Notes: generated by a model from the sequence alone, not told the origin. A DNA stretch of 64,000 nt from Microbacterium sp. STN6 (GCF_026410545.1 NZ_JAPMIT010000001.1:868001-932000); one strand, 5' to 3'. Counted from the first letter of the stretch, positions 8,691 to 17,654 are shown. Translations and numbers: made by a program.

Positions 8691-9476
8691 CAGCAGCAGG
8701 AGGGTGGCGAGGGGCCGGTCGAGGAAGACCTGGAGACCTCGTTCGACAGCATCATCTCCGAGGGTGCCGAGCGCCTGCACCGCAGCCTGCGCTCCGTGGC
8801 GATCACCGGATTCTTCGGCGGCCTCGAGGTCGGCCTCGGCGTCATCGCCTACCTGGCGGTCATGCACGAGACGGGCAGCCATCTGCTGGCGGGCCTCGCG
8901 TTCGCCATCGGCTTCATCGCGCTGCTCCTGGCGCACAGCGAGCTGTTCACCGAGAACTTCCTCATGCCGATCGCGGCGCTCGTGGCGAAGGAGGGCACGC
9001 CATGGCAACTCGTTCGCCTCTGGGGCGCCACGCTGGTCGCCAACCTCATCGGCGGCTGGCTCATCATGGCCCTGGTGATGCTCGCGTTTCCCATGTGGCA
9101 CGGCACCGTGGCAGAGGCGGCGCACCAATTCGTCGATCCGGCGTTCTCCTGGAGCACCATCGCGCTCGCCACACTCGGCGGCAGCACCATCACCCTCATG
9201 ACGCGCATGCAGCACGGCACCGATTCCGACGTCGCCAAGATCATCGCTGCCATGATCGGCGGTTTTCTGCTGGCCGGCCTGCCCCTGTTCCACTCGATTC
9301 TCGACTCGCTCGTCATCTTCGGCGCGATCCAGTCGGGAGCCGACATCAGCTACCTCAACTGGCTCGGCTGGTTCGGCTACACACTTCTGTTCAACATTCT
9401 CGGCGGCCTGGTGCTCGTGACCGCCCTCCGGCTCGTGCGAACCAAGGAGCTCGTGCGCGAGCGGCGACGAACCTGA
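8688..9476 (+). CDS. formate/nitrite transporter (FNT) family channel
   Basis: 262 residues with six membrane segments, as in FocA/NirC pentameric channels for formate, nitrite or related small anions. Family signs are GLEVGLGVIAYL in the first helix region, LLLAHSELFTENFLMP, and NLIGGWLI. A 35-residue acidic N-terminal tail (EEDLETSFDSI) faces the cytoplasm. GGGAG lies eight bases before the ATG. It stands 4 kb from the nitrite-reductase island, so nitrite is a tempting but unproven substrate. Confidence 0.85.
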   Translation: MQQQEGGEGPVEEDLETSFDSIISEGAERLHRSLRSVAITGFFGGLEVGLGVIAYLAVMHETGSHLLAGLAFAIGFIALLLAHSELFTENFLMPIAALVAKEGTPWQLVRLWGATLVANLIGGWLIMALVMLAFPMWHGTVAEAAHQFVDPAFSWSTIALATLGGSTITLMTRMQHGTDSDVAKIIAAMIGGFLLAGLPLFHSILDSLVIFGAIQSGADISYLNWLGWFGYTLLFNILGGLVLVTALRLVRTKELVRERRRT

Positions 9477-9580
9477 CCGCACACCCGCTGCCGAACCCGA
9501 CCACACACTGCTGCCGAACCCGGCCGCCCCTTGTGCATCCCCGCCACGCTCTTAGCATGTGGGCAACGAGAGGAACACGA

Positions 9581-9763
9581 ATGTCGAACAACGACGAGCG
9601 CGAAAACGACGATCCGCAGAACTCTGCCCCGCAAAACAGCACGGACGATCAGTCGCAGAGCGCGGGCCCCCAGGACAACCCGCAGAACCACGACGACGTC
9701 GACATGCACGTCGACAAGCCCTCCCAGGCCGAGGGCGACGTGGGTGACAGCGACGCCGGCTGA
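9581..9763 (+). CDS. small acidic hydrophilic protein
   Basis: 60 residues, mostly Asp, Asn, Gln, Glu and Pro, with no Cys and no hydrophobic segment (starts MSNNDERENDD). A good ribosome site, GAGAGG, stands seven bases before ATG 9581, which supports a real gene. The composition suggests a disordered protein; small acidic proteins like this are often stress-related in actinobacteria, but no function can be assigned. Confidence 0.6.
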   Translation: MSNNDERENDDPQNSAPQNSTDDQSQSAGPQDNPQNHDDVDMHVDKPSQAEGDVGDSDAG

Positions 9764-9831
9764 GAAGACGGTCGACGTTCGCATGAACGAGCGGATGCCG
9801 CGGCACGCTCCCGCCCCCACGAAATCCTGCC

Positions 9832-10863
9832 GTGGCCGCTGACGCCGAGATTCTCGAGGTCCCCTCGGGCGGCCAGACGCGCGACGTGCGCATCTCTAGC
9901 CCGTCGCGCGTTCTCTGGCCGGAGCTCGGCATCACCAAGCTCGACCTCGCCCGCTACATTGCCAGGGTCGGCGACGCGTTCGTCGCGGCGAACGGAGATC
10001 GGCCGGTTTCGTTGCAGCGCTACCCCGACGGGGTCGACGGCGAACACTTCTTCTCCAAGAATCCGCCTCGGGGAGCGCCGGACTACGCCCGCTCTGTGGT
10101 GGTGACCTACCCGAGCGCCCGCGCGCATCCGCAGCTCGTGATCGATGAGGCGGCAACCGCCGTGTGGGCCGTGCAGATGAACACGGTCGTGTTCCACCCG
10201 TGGGCCTCGCGCGCCGAGAACAGCGACAACCCCGACCAGCTGCGCATCGACCTCGACCCGCAGCCGGGCACCGACTTCGACGACGCGGTGCCCGCCGCCA
10301 TCGAACTGCGCCGCGTGCTCGTCGAGGCCGGGCTGAACGCGTTCGTGAAGACCTCCGGCAATCGGGGGCTGCACGTATACGCGCCCATCGAGCCGACGCA
10401 CGAGTTTCTCGACGTGCGGCACGCGGTCATCGCCGCGGCCCGCGAGCTGGAGAGACGGATGCCGCACGCCGTCACGAGCGCCTGGTGGAAGGAGGAGCGT
10501 GGCCGGCGTGTCTTCGTGGACTTCAACCAGGCGAATCGGGATCGCACGATCGCCGGCGCGTACAGCCCGCGGGCGCTACCCGGCGCATCCGTGTCGTGCC
10601 CGGTGGAATGGGACGAACTCGAGCGCGTGGCGCCCGGCGACTTCACGATCGAGAGTGTTCCGACTCGGCTGCTCGAACGCGGCGATCCGTGGGCGGCGAT
10701 GCACGAGGGGCCGGGGCGCATCGACACCCTTCTCGCCTGGTGGCAGCGTGACCTCGATGACGGGCTGGGGGAGCTGCCGTTCCCACCCGACTACCCCAAG
10801 ATGCCGGGGGAGCCGCCGCGCGTGCAGCCGAGCAGGGCCCGCGAGCACCCCGCAGAGCCGTGA
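9832..10863 (+). CDS. stand-alone LigD-type polymerase/primase (PolD)
   Basis: 343 residues matching the archaeo-eukaryotic primase-like polymerase domain of bacterial end-joining ligase LigD. The catalytic Asp pair is in RIDLDPQPGT (D140, D142). Other family stretches are FFSKNPP, KTSGNRGLHVY and FVDFNQ. It lacks nuclease and ligase domains, as do mycobacterial PolD1/PolD2, which fill gaps with ribo- or deoxynucleotides in repair. The start is GTG 9832 with no clear ribosome site. A separate LigC-type ligase lies at 23791; no Ku gene is in the window. Confidence 0.88.
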   Translation: MAADAEILEVPSGGQTRDVRISSPSRVLWPELGITKLDLARYIARVGDAFVAANGDRPVSLQRYPDGVDGEHFFSKNPPRGAPDYARSVVVTYPSARAHPQLVIDEAATAVWAVQMNTVVFHPWASRAENSDNPDQLRIDLDPQPGTDFDDAVPAAIELRRVLVEAGLNAFVKTSGNRGLHVYAPIEPTHEFLDVRHAVIAAARELERRMPHAVTSAWWKEERGRRVFVDFNQANRDRTIAGAYSPRALPGASVSCPVEWDELERVAPGDFTIESVPTRLLERGDPWAAMHEGPGRIDTLLAWWQRDLDDGLGELPFPPDYPKMPGEPPRVQPSRAREHPAEP

Positions 10864-10896
10864 GAGGGCGCGCTCGCTGGGCGCGCTCGCCGCGCG

Positions 10897-12072
10897 CTAC
10901 GGCGTGAGCACCACCTTGATGCAGCCGTCGGCCTTGTCGCGGAACATCTCGTAGAGGCGGGGCGCGTCCTCGAGCGAGCCGCGGTGCGTGACGAGGTCTT
11001 CGATACCCAGGGGGTCCCGCTCGCTCTCGACAAGCGGCATGAGCTCGCTGACCCAGCGCTGCACGTTGCCCTGGCCCATGCGCAGGGTGAGCTGCTTGTC
11101 GAACAGCGTCATCATCGGCATGGGGTCGGCGTTGCCCGCGTAGACGCCGCTGAGTGAGACGGTGCCGCCGCGGCGCACCGCGTCGATCGCGAGTTGAACG
11201 GCTGAGAGCCGGTCGATGCCCGCCTTCCGCATTGCGGGCTTTGCCACCGCGTCGGGCAGCAGGCCCGCGGCGTTCTGCGCGAGCGCGGCGACCGGGTGGC
11301 CGTGGGCTTCCATGCCGACGGCGTCGAGAACCGCATCCGGCCCTCTGCCCTCGGTCGCCTCGCGCAGGCGTTCGAGCACGTCATCCGTGAGATCGAAGGT
11401 CTCCACGTCGTGCCGCTCGGCCATGGCTCGCCGCTCGGGAACGGGGTCGACTGCGAGCACCCGGTGTCCGAGATGCCGGCCGATGCGACTGGCGAGCTGG
11501 CCGACCGGGCCGAGCCCGAGCACGGTGAGCACGCCGCCGACGGGCAGGTCCGCGTACTGCACTCCCTGCCAGGCCGTCGGCAGAATGTCGCTGAGGAAAA
11601 GGTAGCGTTCGTCGGGCAGCTCGGTTCCGACCATAATGGCGTTGAAGTCGGCAAGCGGCATGCGGATGCGCTGCGCCTGCCCGCCGGGAATCGAACCATA
11701 CAGCTCGGTGTAGCCGTAGAGCGCGGCGCCCGTCCCCTTCTCGCGCTGCTGGGTCGTCTCGCATTGCGTGGTGAGCCCACGACGGCACATGAAGCACTCG
11801 CCGCACGCGATGACGAAGGGGATCACGATCCGGTCGCCGGGCGAGATGCGCGTGACGGCGTCGCCCACCTGCTCCACCACGCCCATGGCCTCGTGCCCGA
11901 GAACGTCGCCCTTGCTCAGGAACGGGCCGAGCACGTCGTAGAGGTGCAGGTCGGAACCGCAGATCGCTGTCGAGGTGACACGCACGACCGCGTCGGTGTC
12001 GTTGATGATCTCGGGGTCTGCGACGTCGGCAACGGCGACGGTTCGCGGTGCCTGCCAGGTGAGTGCTCTCAT
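10897..12072 (-). CDS. zinc-dependent alcohol dehydrogenase family protein
   Basis: 391 residues of the medium-chain dehydrogenase superfamily. Catalytic zinc ligands are visible in AICGSDLHLYD and GHEAMGVVEQVG; the structural zinc lobe is CGECFMCRRGLTTQC with four cysteines; the NAD(P) loop is VLGLGPVGQLA. The start at 12072 has GAGG directly before ATG. It resembles the glutathione-independent formaldehyde dehydrogenase group more than yeast-type alcohol dehydrogenases, but the substrate is open. It is divergent from the next gene, with an inverted repeat between. Confidence 0.85.
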   Translation of the reverse strand: MRALTWQAPRTVAVADVADPEIINDTDAVVRVTSTAICGSDLHLYDVLGPFLSKGDVLGHEAMGVVEQVGDAVTRISPGDRIVIPFVIACGECFMCRRGLTTQCETTQQREKGTGAALYGYTELYGSIPGGQAQRIRMPLADFNAIMVGTELPDERYLFLSDILPTAWQGVQYADLPVGGVLTVLGLGPVGQLASRIGRHLGHRVLAVDPVPERRAMAERHDVETFDLTDDVLERLREATEGRGPDAVLDAVGMEAHGHPVAALAQNAAGLLPDAVAKPAMRKAGIDRLSAVQLAIDAVRRGGTVSLSGVYAGNADPMPMMTLFDKQLTLRMGQGNVQRWVSELMPLVESERDPLGIEDLVTHRGSLEDAPRLYEMFRDKADGCIKVVLTP

Positions 12073-12106
12073 CCTCTGACGTGTACGCCGGGTAGGTCTC
12101 GCCGGC

Positions 12107-12144
12107 AAGGGGTTGCCTTGCTGTGAGCTGTCGCGCAACCCCTT
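12107..12144. promoter_or_regulatory. inverted repeat in divergent promoter region
   Basis: AAGGGGTTGC (12107-12116) and GCAACCCCTT (12135-12144) are perfect inverted 10-mers 18 bases apart. A third copy, GGGGTTGC, sits at 12199-12206 just before the next start. A plus-strand promoter TTACGA, 17 bases, TACCGT (12143-12171) overlaps the right arm, so this is a candidate operator. Confidence 0.5.
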
Positions 12145-12209
12145 ACGAGATGCGACAACCGTCTCTACCGTGGAGACGAAGTGGCAACGGCGAGGGGAGG
12201 GGTTGCGAG

Positions 12210-12839
12210 ATGGGTGTGACAGGCATGACGCGCGCAGCCGAGGCGTGGGCTGCCAAGGGCGTGGCCGTTCTGATGCCCGCCGATTCGAGTGCCGAGGTGG
12301 CGGTGATCCTGCAGGTTGAGGATGCGCCGGCCGGGATCGTTCTCGAGATCTTCGGCAGCGAACAGCTTTACGTACGCATGCGCAACGGCGCCCTGGTCTT
12401 CGGGCTCGTTGAGCCGTACCGGCAGCGAGAGTCGTCGAGCCGGCTCGAGCGCGGCCCGGCGGTGCTGACCACCGACGACCACTACGTGGCGCGCTTCGCC
12501 GACTCGACCACGCTCTTCGGCGCGCAGGACACCGTCGTGGTGATGCCGTACGACGAGAGCGGCCGACCGCATCCGCTGGTGTCGATCCCCATGGCGTCGC
12601 TGCAGCGGCCGCGGCGCGCCGTCTTCCGCCTTGACGAGAATGGCGGAGCCGACGAGCGCGTCTACACCGTCGTGGGCGAGAGCGAACTCGACGAGGGCTA
12701 CACGTGCCCGGTGTGCGGGAAATATTGCGAGAAGCCCGAGCCCCACACCTCGGCGCACGGGGTGCCGGGCCACTACTCGGCCGGCGCACGGCCTGGCCGG
12801 GTTGAAGACGACGTGCGAAGCCGGCCGTACGCGGTCTGA
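12210..12839 (+). CDS. conserved-looking protein with zinc knuckle, unknown function
   Basis: 209 residues. The first 150 form a mostly beta pattern (GVAVLMPADSSAEVAVILQ) without a recognised family. The C-terminus has CPVCGKYCEKPEPHTSAHG, three cysteines and two histidines that could bind zinc. ATG 12210 is chosen because a GAGGGGAGGGG tract lies just upstream; earlier in-frame ATGs have no ribosome site and lie upstream of the likely promoter. It is transcribed away from the alcohol dehydrogenase. Confidence 0.6.
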   Translation: MGVTGMTRAAEAWAAKGVAVLMPADSSAEVAVILQVEDAPAGIVLEIFGSEQLYVRMRNGALVFGLVEPYRQRESSSRLERGPAVLTTDDHYVARFADSTTLFGAQDTVVVMPYDESGRPHPLVSIPMASLQRPRRAVFRLDENGGADERVYTVVGESELDEGYTCPVCGKYCEKPEPHTSAHGVPGHYSAGARPGRVEDDVRSRPYAV

Positions 12840-12877
12840 GTACCCCAGGTGGTTGACCCCCGGCCGGTCGAGCACCC

Positions 12878-13342
12878 TCAGGCGGTCGACGCGATCACGG
12901 CCAGCACCAGCACCGCGAGACTCAGCACGCCGATTCCTGCCCTCAGCACGAGCGCCCAGCGCGCTCCACGGCGGATGCGCGTGGCGAACCCGTCGTCGAG
13001 CGGCGCCGACGCGGCGGCGCGGCGCAGCCGCGTCATCCGTCTCGCCTGAATGACCCCGACGCCGAGCCCGACCGTGAGAACGGCGCACAGCACGACCATC
13101 GCGGTCGACAGGGCACTCCAAGGCGCGCCGAGGAGCAGCGCGAGGCCGGAAGCGAACGCCACGAGAAGGGCGATGGTCGCGACGATGCCGTACCTCCGGC
13201 CGAAGTGGCGGAAGAAGGCGACGCGTGCTTCGCGGCTGAGGGTTGCCGTGGTGCTGCGGGCGATGACGACGAGGCTCACCCAGCCGCCGATCCACACGCA
13301 GGCGGCCACGACGAGCAGGCCGAGGAGGATCGCCTGCGTCAC
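12878..13342 (-). CDS. CopD/DUF2269-like small membrane protein
   Basis: 154 residues with four predicted membrane helices: an N-terminal one with WIGGWVSLVVIA, then paired central helices, then a last one at the C-terminus. The layout and position recall CopD/DUF2269-type proteins found near copper or NO genes, but this is a weak match. The GTG start overlaps the DUF2249 stop by four bases (GTGA), so both are made from one transcript. Confidence 0.6.
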   Translation of the reverse strand: MTQAILLGLLVVAACVWIGGWVSLVVIARSTTATLSREARVAFFRHFGRRYGIVATIALLVAFASGLALLLGAPWSALSTAMVVLCAVLTVGLGVGVIQARRMTRLRRAAASAPLDDGFATRIRRGARWALVLRAGIGVLSLAVLVLAVIASTA

Positions 13343-13578
13343 TGGGCGGCGGGGCGACCGATGTCGACGCGCCAGACCTCGGGGCCCTGCTCGAGGTACT
13401 CCCAGGTGAACTCGCCCGCGTGCTCGGCCGCGAACTGGTAGTACAGCGGCTTGGGGTCGTGGTCGTTGACCAGCACGTACCCTTCGCCGGGCTGGAGGGC
13501 GTTGTATCGCTCGAAGATCAGCTCGTGGCGACGCCACGGCTCCTCGGTACGCACATCGAGATCAGGGCGCTCGCTCAT
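13339..13578 (-). CDS. DUF2249 domain protein
   Basis: 79 residues forming one DUF2249 domain, with the typical NDHDPKPLYYQF core and a trailing EYLEQGPEVWRVDI. Such domains commonly sit beside NnrS, nitrite reductase and hemerythrin-like genes in nitrogen-oxide loci; their biochemical role is not settled. AAGGA four bases before ATG supports the start. It leads the minus-strand arm of the divergent nitrogen-oxide island. Confidence 0.85.
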   Translation of the reverse strand: MSERPDLDVRTEEPWRRHELIFERYNALQPGEGYVLVNDHDPKPLYYQFAAEHAGEFTWEYLEQGPEVWRVDIGRPAAQ

Positions 13579-13594
13579 GTCTTCCTTTCGTGGT

Positions 13595-13614
13595 GGGAAC
13601 GCGCTCGCATTCCC
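13595..13614. promoter_or_regulatory. candidate operator palindrome between DUF2249 and NnrS-like genes
   Basis: GGGAACGCGCTCGCATTCCC forms a near-palindrome: nine-base arms GGGAACGCG and CGCATTCCC with one mismatch. It is next to a 42-base tract (13618-13659) that is very AT-rich against a GC-rich background and probably holds both promoters. A nitrite- or NO-sensing regulator could bind here; none is encoded nearby. Confidence 0.5.
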
Positions 13615-13683
13615 GCCATGAAACTAACACGAAAAGTCTAATAAAAAGTAATAAAATGAGAGCAACGGCGCACGGGAACAGAG

Positions 13684-14871
13684 GTGGGGGACGAGATCGA
13701 ACACGACGACCGAGTGACGGCATCCCCCCAGCCGGCACCCGCCTCTGCGACGAAAGTGTCGGGCACATCGGGATACGTGGCCCGGCCCCGTGCGCCGCTT
13801 ACCCGCACCGGCGTGCGCCTCGCGTTCCTGATTCCCGGAGGTATCGCCCTTCTCGCCGGGCTGGACGCCGCGCTGCTGCTGCTCGGGCTGCCCGCGCCGG
13901 TCACGACCGACCGCCTGCCCGACGTGCACGGGCCGCTCATGGTCTTCGGCTTCGTCGCAACCGTGATCGCGCTCGAGCGCGCCGTCGCGGTTCGCCGCTG
14001 GTGGGCATTCGCGTCGCCCTCCGCCTTCGGGCTGGGCGGCATCGCCCTGCTCTCGCCCGCCCCGATCGCGGTCGGCCAGGCTTTGCTCGCCGTGGGCGCC
14101 GTCATGCTGCTGGCCATCTACCTTGCCATCTGGCGGCGTCAGGCAATGCTGGCGGCGGCGATCCAGGCGCTCGGTGCGTTCATGGCGCTGGCCGGCTGCA
14201 TGCTGTGGCTTGGCGGCGCGGCGGCATCCGCTCTTGTGCCATCCATGGCGGCGTTCATGGTGCTGACCATCGCGGGGGAGCGCGTGGAGCTCGCCCGGCT
14301 TGTCGTTCTCAGCAGGGGCAGTGAGCGCGTCGCCTTCGGCGTGTGCTGCTCGCTCGGAGCGGGAGTGCTCGCGGCCATGCTGTGGCCCGCCGTCGGCTAC
14401 CCGCTCCTGGGCCTCGCTCTGCTCGCCGTGGTCGCCTGGCTCGCCTTCTTCGATGTGGCGACTCGGCTCGTGACGACGCACGGCCTGCCGCGATACATCG
14501 CCATGTGCCTGCTTGCCGGCTATGTGTGGCTCGTGGTAGCCGGGCTCATCTGGATCGTCGCCGGTCCCGTCACGAGCGGCCCGTGGTACGACGGTGCGGT
14601 GCACGCGGTGTTCCTGGGCTTCACGCTCGCCATGATCATGGCGCACGCACCGGTCATCTTCCCGGCGGTGCTGCGACGACCGCTGCCGTACTCACCCGTG
14701 TTCTACGTGCCCGTCGCGCTGCTCACCGCCTCGCTCATCATGCGTATCCTCATCGGCGACCTCAAGCAGATCCCGTCTCTCGTGCAGTGGGGCGGCGTCG
14801 TCAACATCGTCTCCGTTCTGCTGTTTGTGGTGCTGGCCGTGACGGCCGTCGTTCGAGGGAAGCAGCGGTGA
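13684..14871 (+). CDS. NnrS-like membrane protein
   Basis: 395 residues with about eleven to twelve membrane helices after a 40-residue cytoplasmic tail. The stretch LPDVHGPLMVFGFVATVIA resembles the His-containing helix of the NnrS family, heme-copper membrane proteins that relieve NO stress. A second His-rich helix is at AMIMAHAPVIFPAVL. The GTG start at 13684 lies just after GGGAACAGAG; alternatives downstream would remove only the tail. Its end overlaps the NirK fusion start (GTGA), so the pair is co-translated. Confidence 0.75.
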   Translation: MGDEIEHDDRVTASPQPAPASATKVSGTSGYVARPRAPLTRTGVRLAFLIPGGIALLAGLDAALLLLGLPAPVTTDRLPDVHGPLMVFGFVATVIALERAVAVRRWWAFASPSAFGLGGIALLSPAPIAVGQALLAVGAVMLLAIYLAIWRRQAMLAAAIQALGAFMALAGCMLWLGGAAASALVPSMAAFMVLTIAGERVELARLVVLSRGSERVAFGVCCSLGAGVLAAMLWPAVGYPLLGLALLAVVAWLAFFDVATRLVTTHGLPRYIAMCLLAGYVWLVVAGLIWIVAGPVTSGPWYDGAVHAVFLGFTLAMIMAHAPVIFPAVLRRPLPYSPVFYVPVALLTASLIMRILIGDLKQIPSLVQWGGVVNIVSVLLFVVLAVTAVVRGKQR

Positions 14872-17654
14872 GCCCGGCGATCGGCTCTGCCCCTGACGCC
14901 AACGAGCACGCGGCCGGGCGTCGTCGGGGCCGCCGCGCCTGGTACGCGGTGGCCAACGCCCTCGTCGCGCTCTGGGGCGTGGCCGCCGCCGTCGTCGGCG
15001 CCGTCGAGGCACATATTCCCGCGGCGGAATGGCTGGTCGTGCATCTCCTTCTGCTCGGCGCCGTGACGTCGGCGATCCTCGTCTGGAGCCAGCACTTCGC
15101 CGACACGCTCACCCGTCGAGGGGCGCCCGGCGGCCGCCGTGCCCTCGCAACCCGGCTCGGCCTGCACACCGTGGGCGCGGTCGTCGTCGTGCTCGCCGTG
15201 AGCCTTGGCGTATGGCCGGCCGTGATCGTCGGTGGTGCAGCGGTCGCGGTCGCCGCCGCCTGGCACGTCGTCTCGCTGACCCTCCAGCTGCGCGGCGCCC
15301 TGCCGTCCCGCTTCGCCCCGCTCGTGAGGTACTACATCGTCGCGGCCCTGTTCCTCATCATGGGCGTCGCCGTCGGCGTGCTCATGGCGGGGCAGCCCGC
15401 CGCCGGCGACATCCGTGACCGCCTGTTCGTCGCGCACATCGCCGCGAACCTCGGCGGCTGGGTCGGCCTCACCGTCATCGGCACCGTCATTCTCCTGTGG
15501 CCCACAGTTCTGCACGCACGCATTCTTCCCACAGCGGATGCCGCGGGCCGGCGTTCCCTGCCGCTCGCCTCGGCCGGGCTCATCGTGGCGGGTGCGGGGT
15601 GTCTCATCGATGTGCGTGTACTCGTGCCGCTCGGGCTGGCGGCCTTCGCCGCCGCCGTGATCCTCGTGCTCGTCGAGACAGCACGGCAGGCGAGGCAGGC
15701 GCCGCCGACGTCGTATGCCGCGTGGAGCATGGGCGCATCCCTCGTGTGGTTCCTCGGCAGTGTGCTCGCCCTTCTCGCGCTCACCGCGCTGGCTCCCGGC
15801 TGGGCGGCGATCGCCGCGGGGCTGCCCGTTCTGCTGTTGCCATTCGTTCTCGGTTTCGTCGCCCAGCTCGTGGTCGCGGCGCTGAGCCACCTGATTCCGG
15901 TGGTGTTCGGAGGAGGGCCGGCGCGCGCCCGTCGCATGTACGCGGAACTCGAGAGGCTCGGCGCCTTCCGCGCCATTGTCGTCAACGGCGCCCTGCTGCT
16001 CTGCCTGCTGCCGCTGCCGGCGGTCACGCGCGTCGTGCTGCTTGCCGTCGCGACGCTCGCGCTTCTGTCGATCGTTCCCCTCGGCGTGCGCGCCATCGTC
16101 GGTCGTGACGGCGCGACGCCCCGAGGCAGTCGTGAGGCGACGCCGCCAGGCGGTCGTGCGGCTCCACCGGCGCACCAGCCGCCTGCCACCGGCCCGCGCG
16201 CCGGCGCCACCCTGCACGAGCTGAGCGGCAGCATGATGGCTGCGGCGGGAACCCTGGTTCTCGCCGTCGCCCTGAGCGTCTCGCTCGCACCCGTGGGCAT
16301 CGCCTCGGGTCTGCCGGGCGCCGTGGTGCCCGGCGCATCCGCTGGGCAGAACGGCTCTGCCGACGAGGTCGCCGCAACGGGGCACACGACGACGGTGGCC
16401 ATGACGATGAAGAACATGCGCTTCTCGCCGGCGACGGTGCGGGTTCCTGCGGGGGATCGTCTCGTGATCCACCTGGTGAACCGCGACGACCAGGTGCACG
16501 ACCTCACGCTGGCAGACGGCACGACCTCTGGCAGGCTCGTAGGCGGTGCACGAGCGACCGTGGATGCGGGCGTCATCCGTTCGAACATCGACGGCTGGTG
16601 CTCCATCACGGGCCACCGGCAGATGGGCATGGTGATGCGCATCGTCGCGGTCGGTGCGCCGAGCGAGAACGCCGCGGCCGTCAGCGGAGCGCAGGCGGGC
16701 AGCCACGATGGCATGCACATGGGCGGCGGCGCAGGCGGCGCCGATGCGACCGGTTCGGCCGGCTCGGCAGCCGACGACATCGACCTGGCGAAATCCCCGC
16801 CGGCGAGCTTCTCGGCCCGCGATGCGACGGTGCCGCCGGTGGGGGCCGGCACCACGCACCGCCTCACGCTCACGGTGCGCGACACGCTCACCGAGGTGTC
16901 GCCCGGCGTGTGGCAGACGCTCTGGACGTACAACGGCACCGCGCCCGGCCCCACCCTGCACGGGCGCGTCGGTGACACGTTCGTCATCACCCTCGTGAAT
17001 CGCGCCCCAATGGGCCACTCGATCGACTTCCATGCCGGCGCCCTCGCGCCGAACAAGCCGATGCGAACCATCGAGCCCGGGCAGAGGCTGACCTACACGT
17101 TCACGGCCACGCGGGCCGGGATCTGGCTGTACCACTGCTCGACCATGCCCATGTCGGTGCATATCGCAAACGGCATGTTCGGCGCGGTCATCATCGACCC
17201 GCCCGGTCTCGACCCCGTCGACCGCGAATTCGTGTTCGTGCAGTCCGAGTACTATCTGGGGGCGCAGAAGGGCATCGCTGATGCCGCGAAGGTGGCGGCG
17301 AAGACCCCAGACCTCGTTACGTTCAACGGCTACGCCGACCAGTACCGTGCCAGGCCCATTGCTGTTTCGGCCGGCGACCGCGTGCGCGTGTGGGTTCTCG
17401 ACGCCGGGCCGAACCTGCCGAGCGCGTTCCACGTCGTGGGCGCCCAGTTCGACACCGTCTTCGAGGAGGGCGACTACCTGCTGCGCGCCGGCGGTTCCAC
17501 GGGCGTCGGCGGCTCCCAGGTGCTTGGCATGCAGCCGGCGCAGGGAGGGTTCGTCGAGTTCACGCTGGCGCAGCCTGGCGACTATTCCTTCGTCACCCAC
17601 ATCATGTCGGACGCCGAGCGCGGCGCATCCGGCGTCTTCCATGTGAGCGGATGA
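14868..17654 (+). CDS. nirK: membrane-cupredoxin-copper nitrite reductase fusion
   Basis: 928 residues in three parts. Residues 1-510 form about ten membrane helices with His-bearing segments (SALVHLLL-like VVHLLLLGAVTSA; LSHLIPVVF). Residues 510-600 are a cupredoxin with type 1 copper ligands H544, C578, H583 and M588 (C-x4-H-x4-M). Residues 664-928 are a two-domain copper nitrite reductase: H717, D720 and H722 in GHSIDFHAG; H756 and C757 in YHCSTMP; H765 and M770; and H855 and H911 matching the second-domain histidines. Thus both type 1 and type 2 sites and the catalytic Asp/His pair are present. It should reduce nitrite to NO outside the membrane, with the cupredoxin relaying electrons. 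Substrate is inferred from these ligands. Confidence 0.82.
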   Translation: MSPAIGSAPDANEHAAGRRRGRRAWYAVANALVALWGVAAAVVGAVEAHIPAAEWLVVHLLLLGAVTSAILVWSQHFADTLTRRGAPGGRRALATRLGLHTVGAVVVVLAVSLGVWPAVIVGGAAVAVAAAWHVVSLTLQLRGALPSRFAPLVRYYIVAALFLIMGVAVGVLMAGQPAAGDIRDRLFVAHIAANLGGWVGLTVIGTVILLWPTVLHARILPTADAAGRRSLPLASAGLIVAGAGCLIDVRVLVPLGLAAFAAAVILVLVETARQARQAPPTSYAAWSMGASLVWFLGSVLALLALTALAPGWAAIAAGLPVLLLPFVLGFVAQLVVAALSHLIPVVFGGGPARARRMYAELERLGAFRAIVVNGALLLCLLPLPAVTRVVLLAVATLALLSIVPLGVRAIVGRDGATPRGSREATPPGGRAAPPAHQPPATGPRAGATLHELSGSMMAAAGTLVLAVALSVSLAPVGIASGLPGAVVPGASAGQNGSADEVAATGHTTTVAMTMKNMRFSPATVRVPAGDRLVIHLVNRDDQVHDLTLADGTTSGRLVGGARATVDAGVIRSNIDGWCSITGHRQMGMVMRIVAVGAPSENAAAVSGAQAGSHDGMHMGGGAGGADATGSAGSAADDIDLAKSPPASFSARDATVPPVGAGTTHRLTLTVRDTLTEVSPGVWQTLWTYNGTAPGPTLHGRVGDTFVITLVNRAPMGHSIDFHAGALAPNKPMRTIEPGQRLTYTFTATRAGIWLYHCSTMPMSVHIANGMFGAVIIDPPGLDPVDREFVFVQSEYYLGAQKGIADAAKVAAKTPDLVTFNGYADQYRARPIAVSAGDRVRVWVLDAGPNLPSAFHVVGAQFDTVFEEGDYLLRAGGSTGVGGSQVLGMQPAQGGFVEFTLAQPGDYSFVTHIMSDAERGASGVFHVSG

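Noticed and set aside
6506-8845. A 779-codon minus-strand open frame
   Set aside because: Antisense to the MBL and coiled-coil genes; low-complexity Ser/Arg translation and no recognisable motif.
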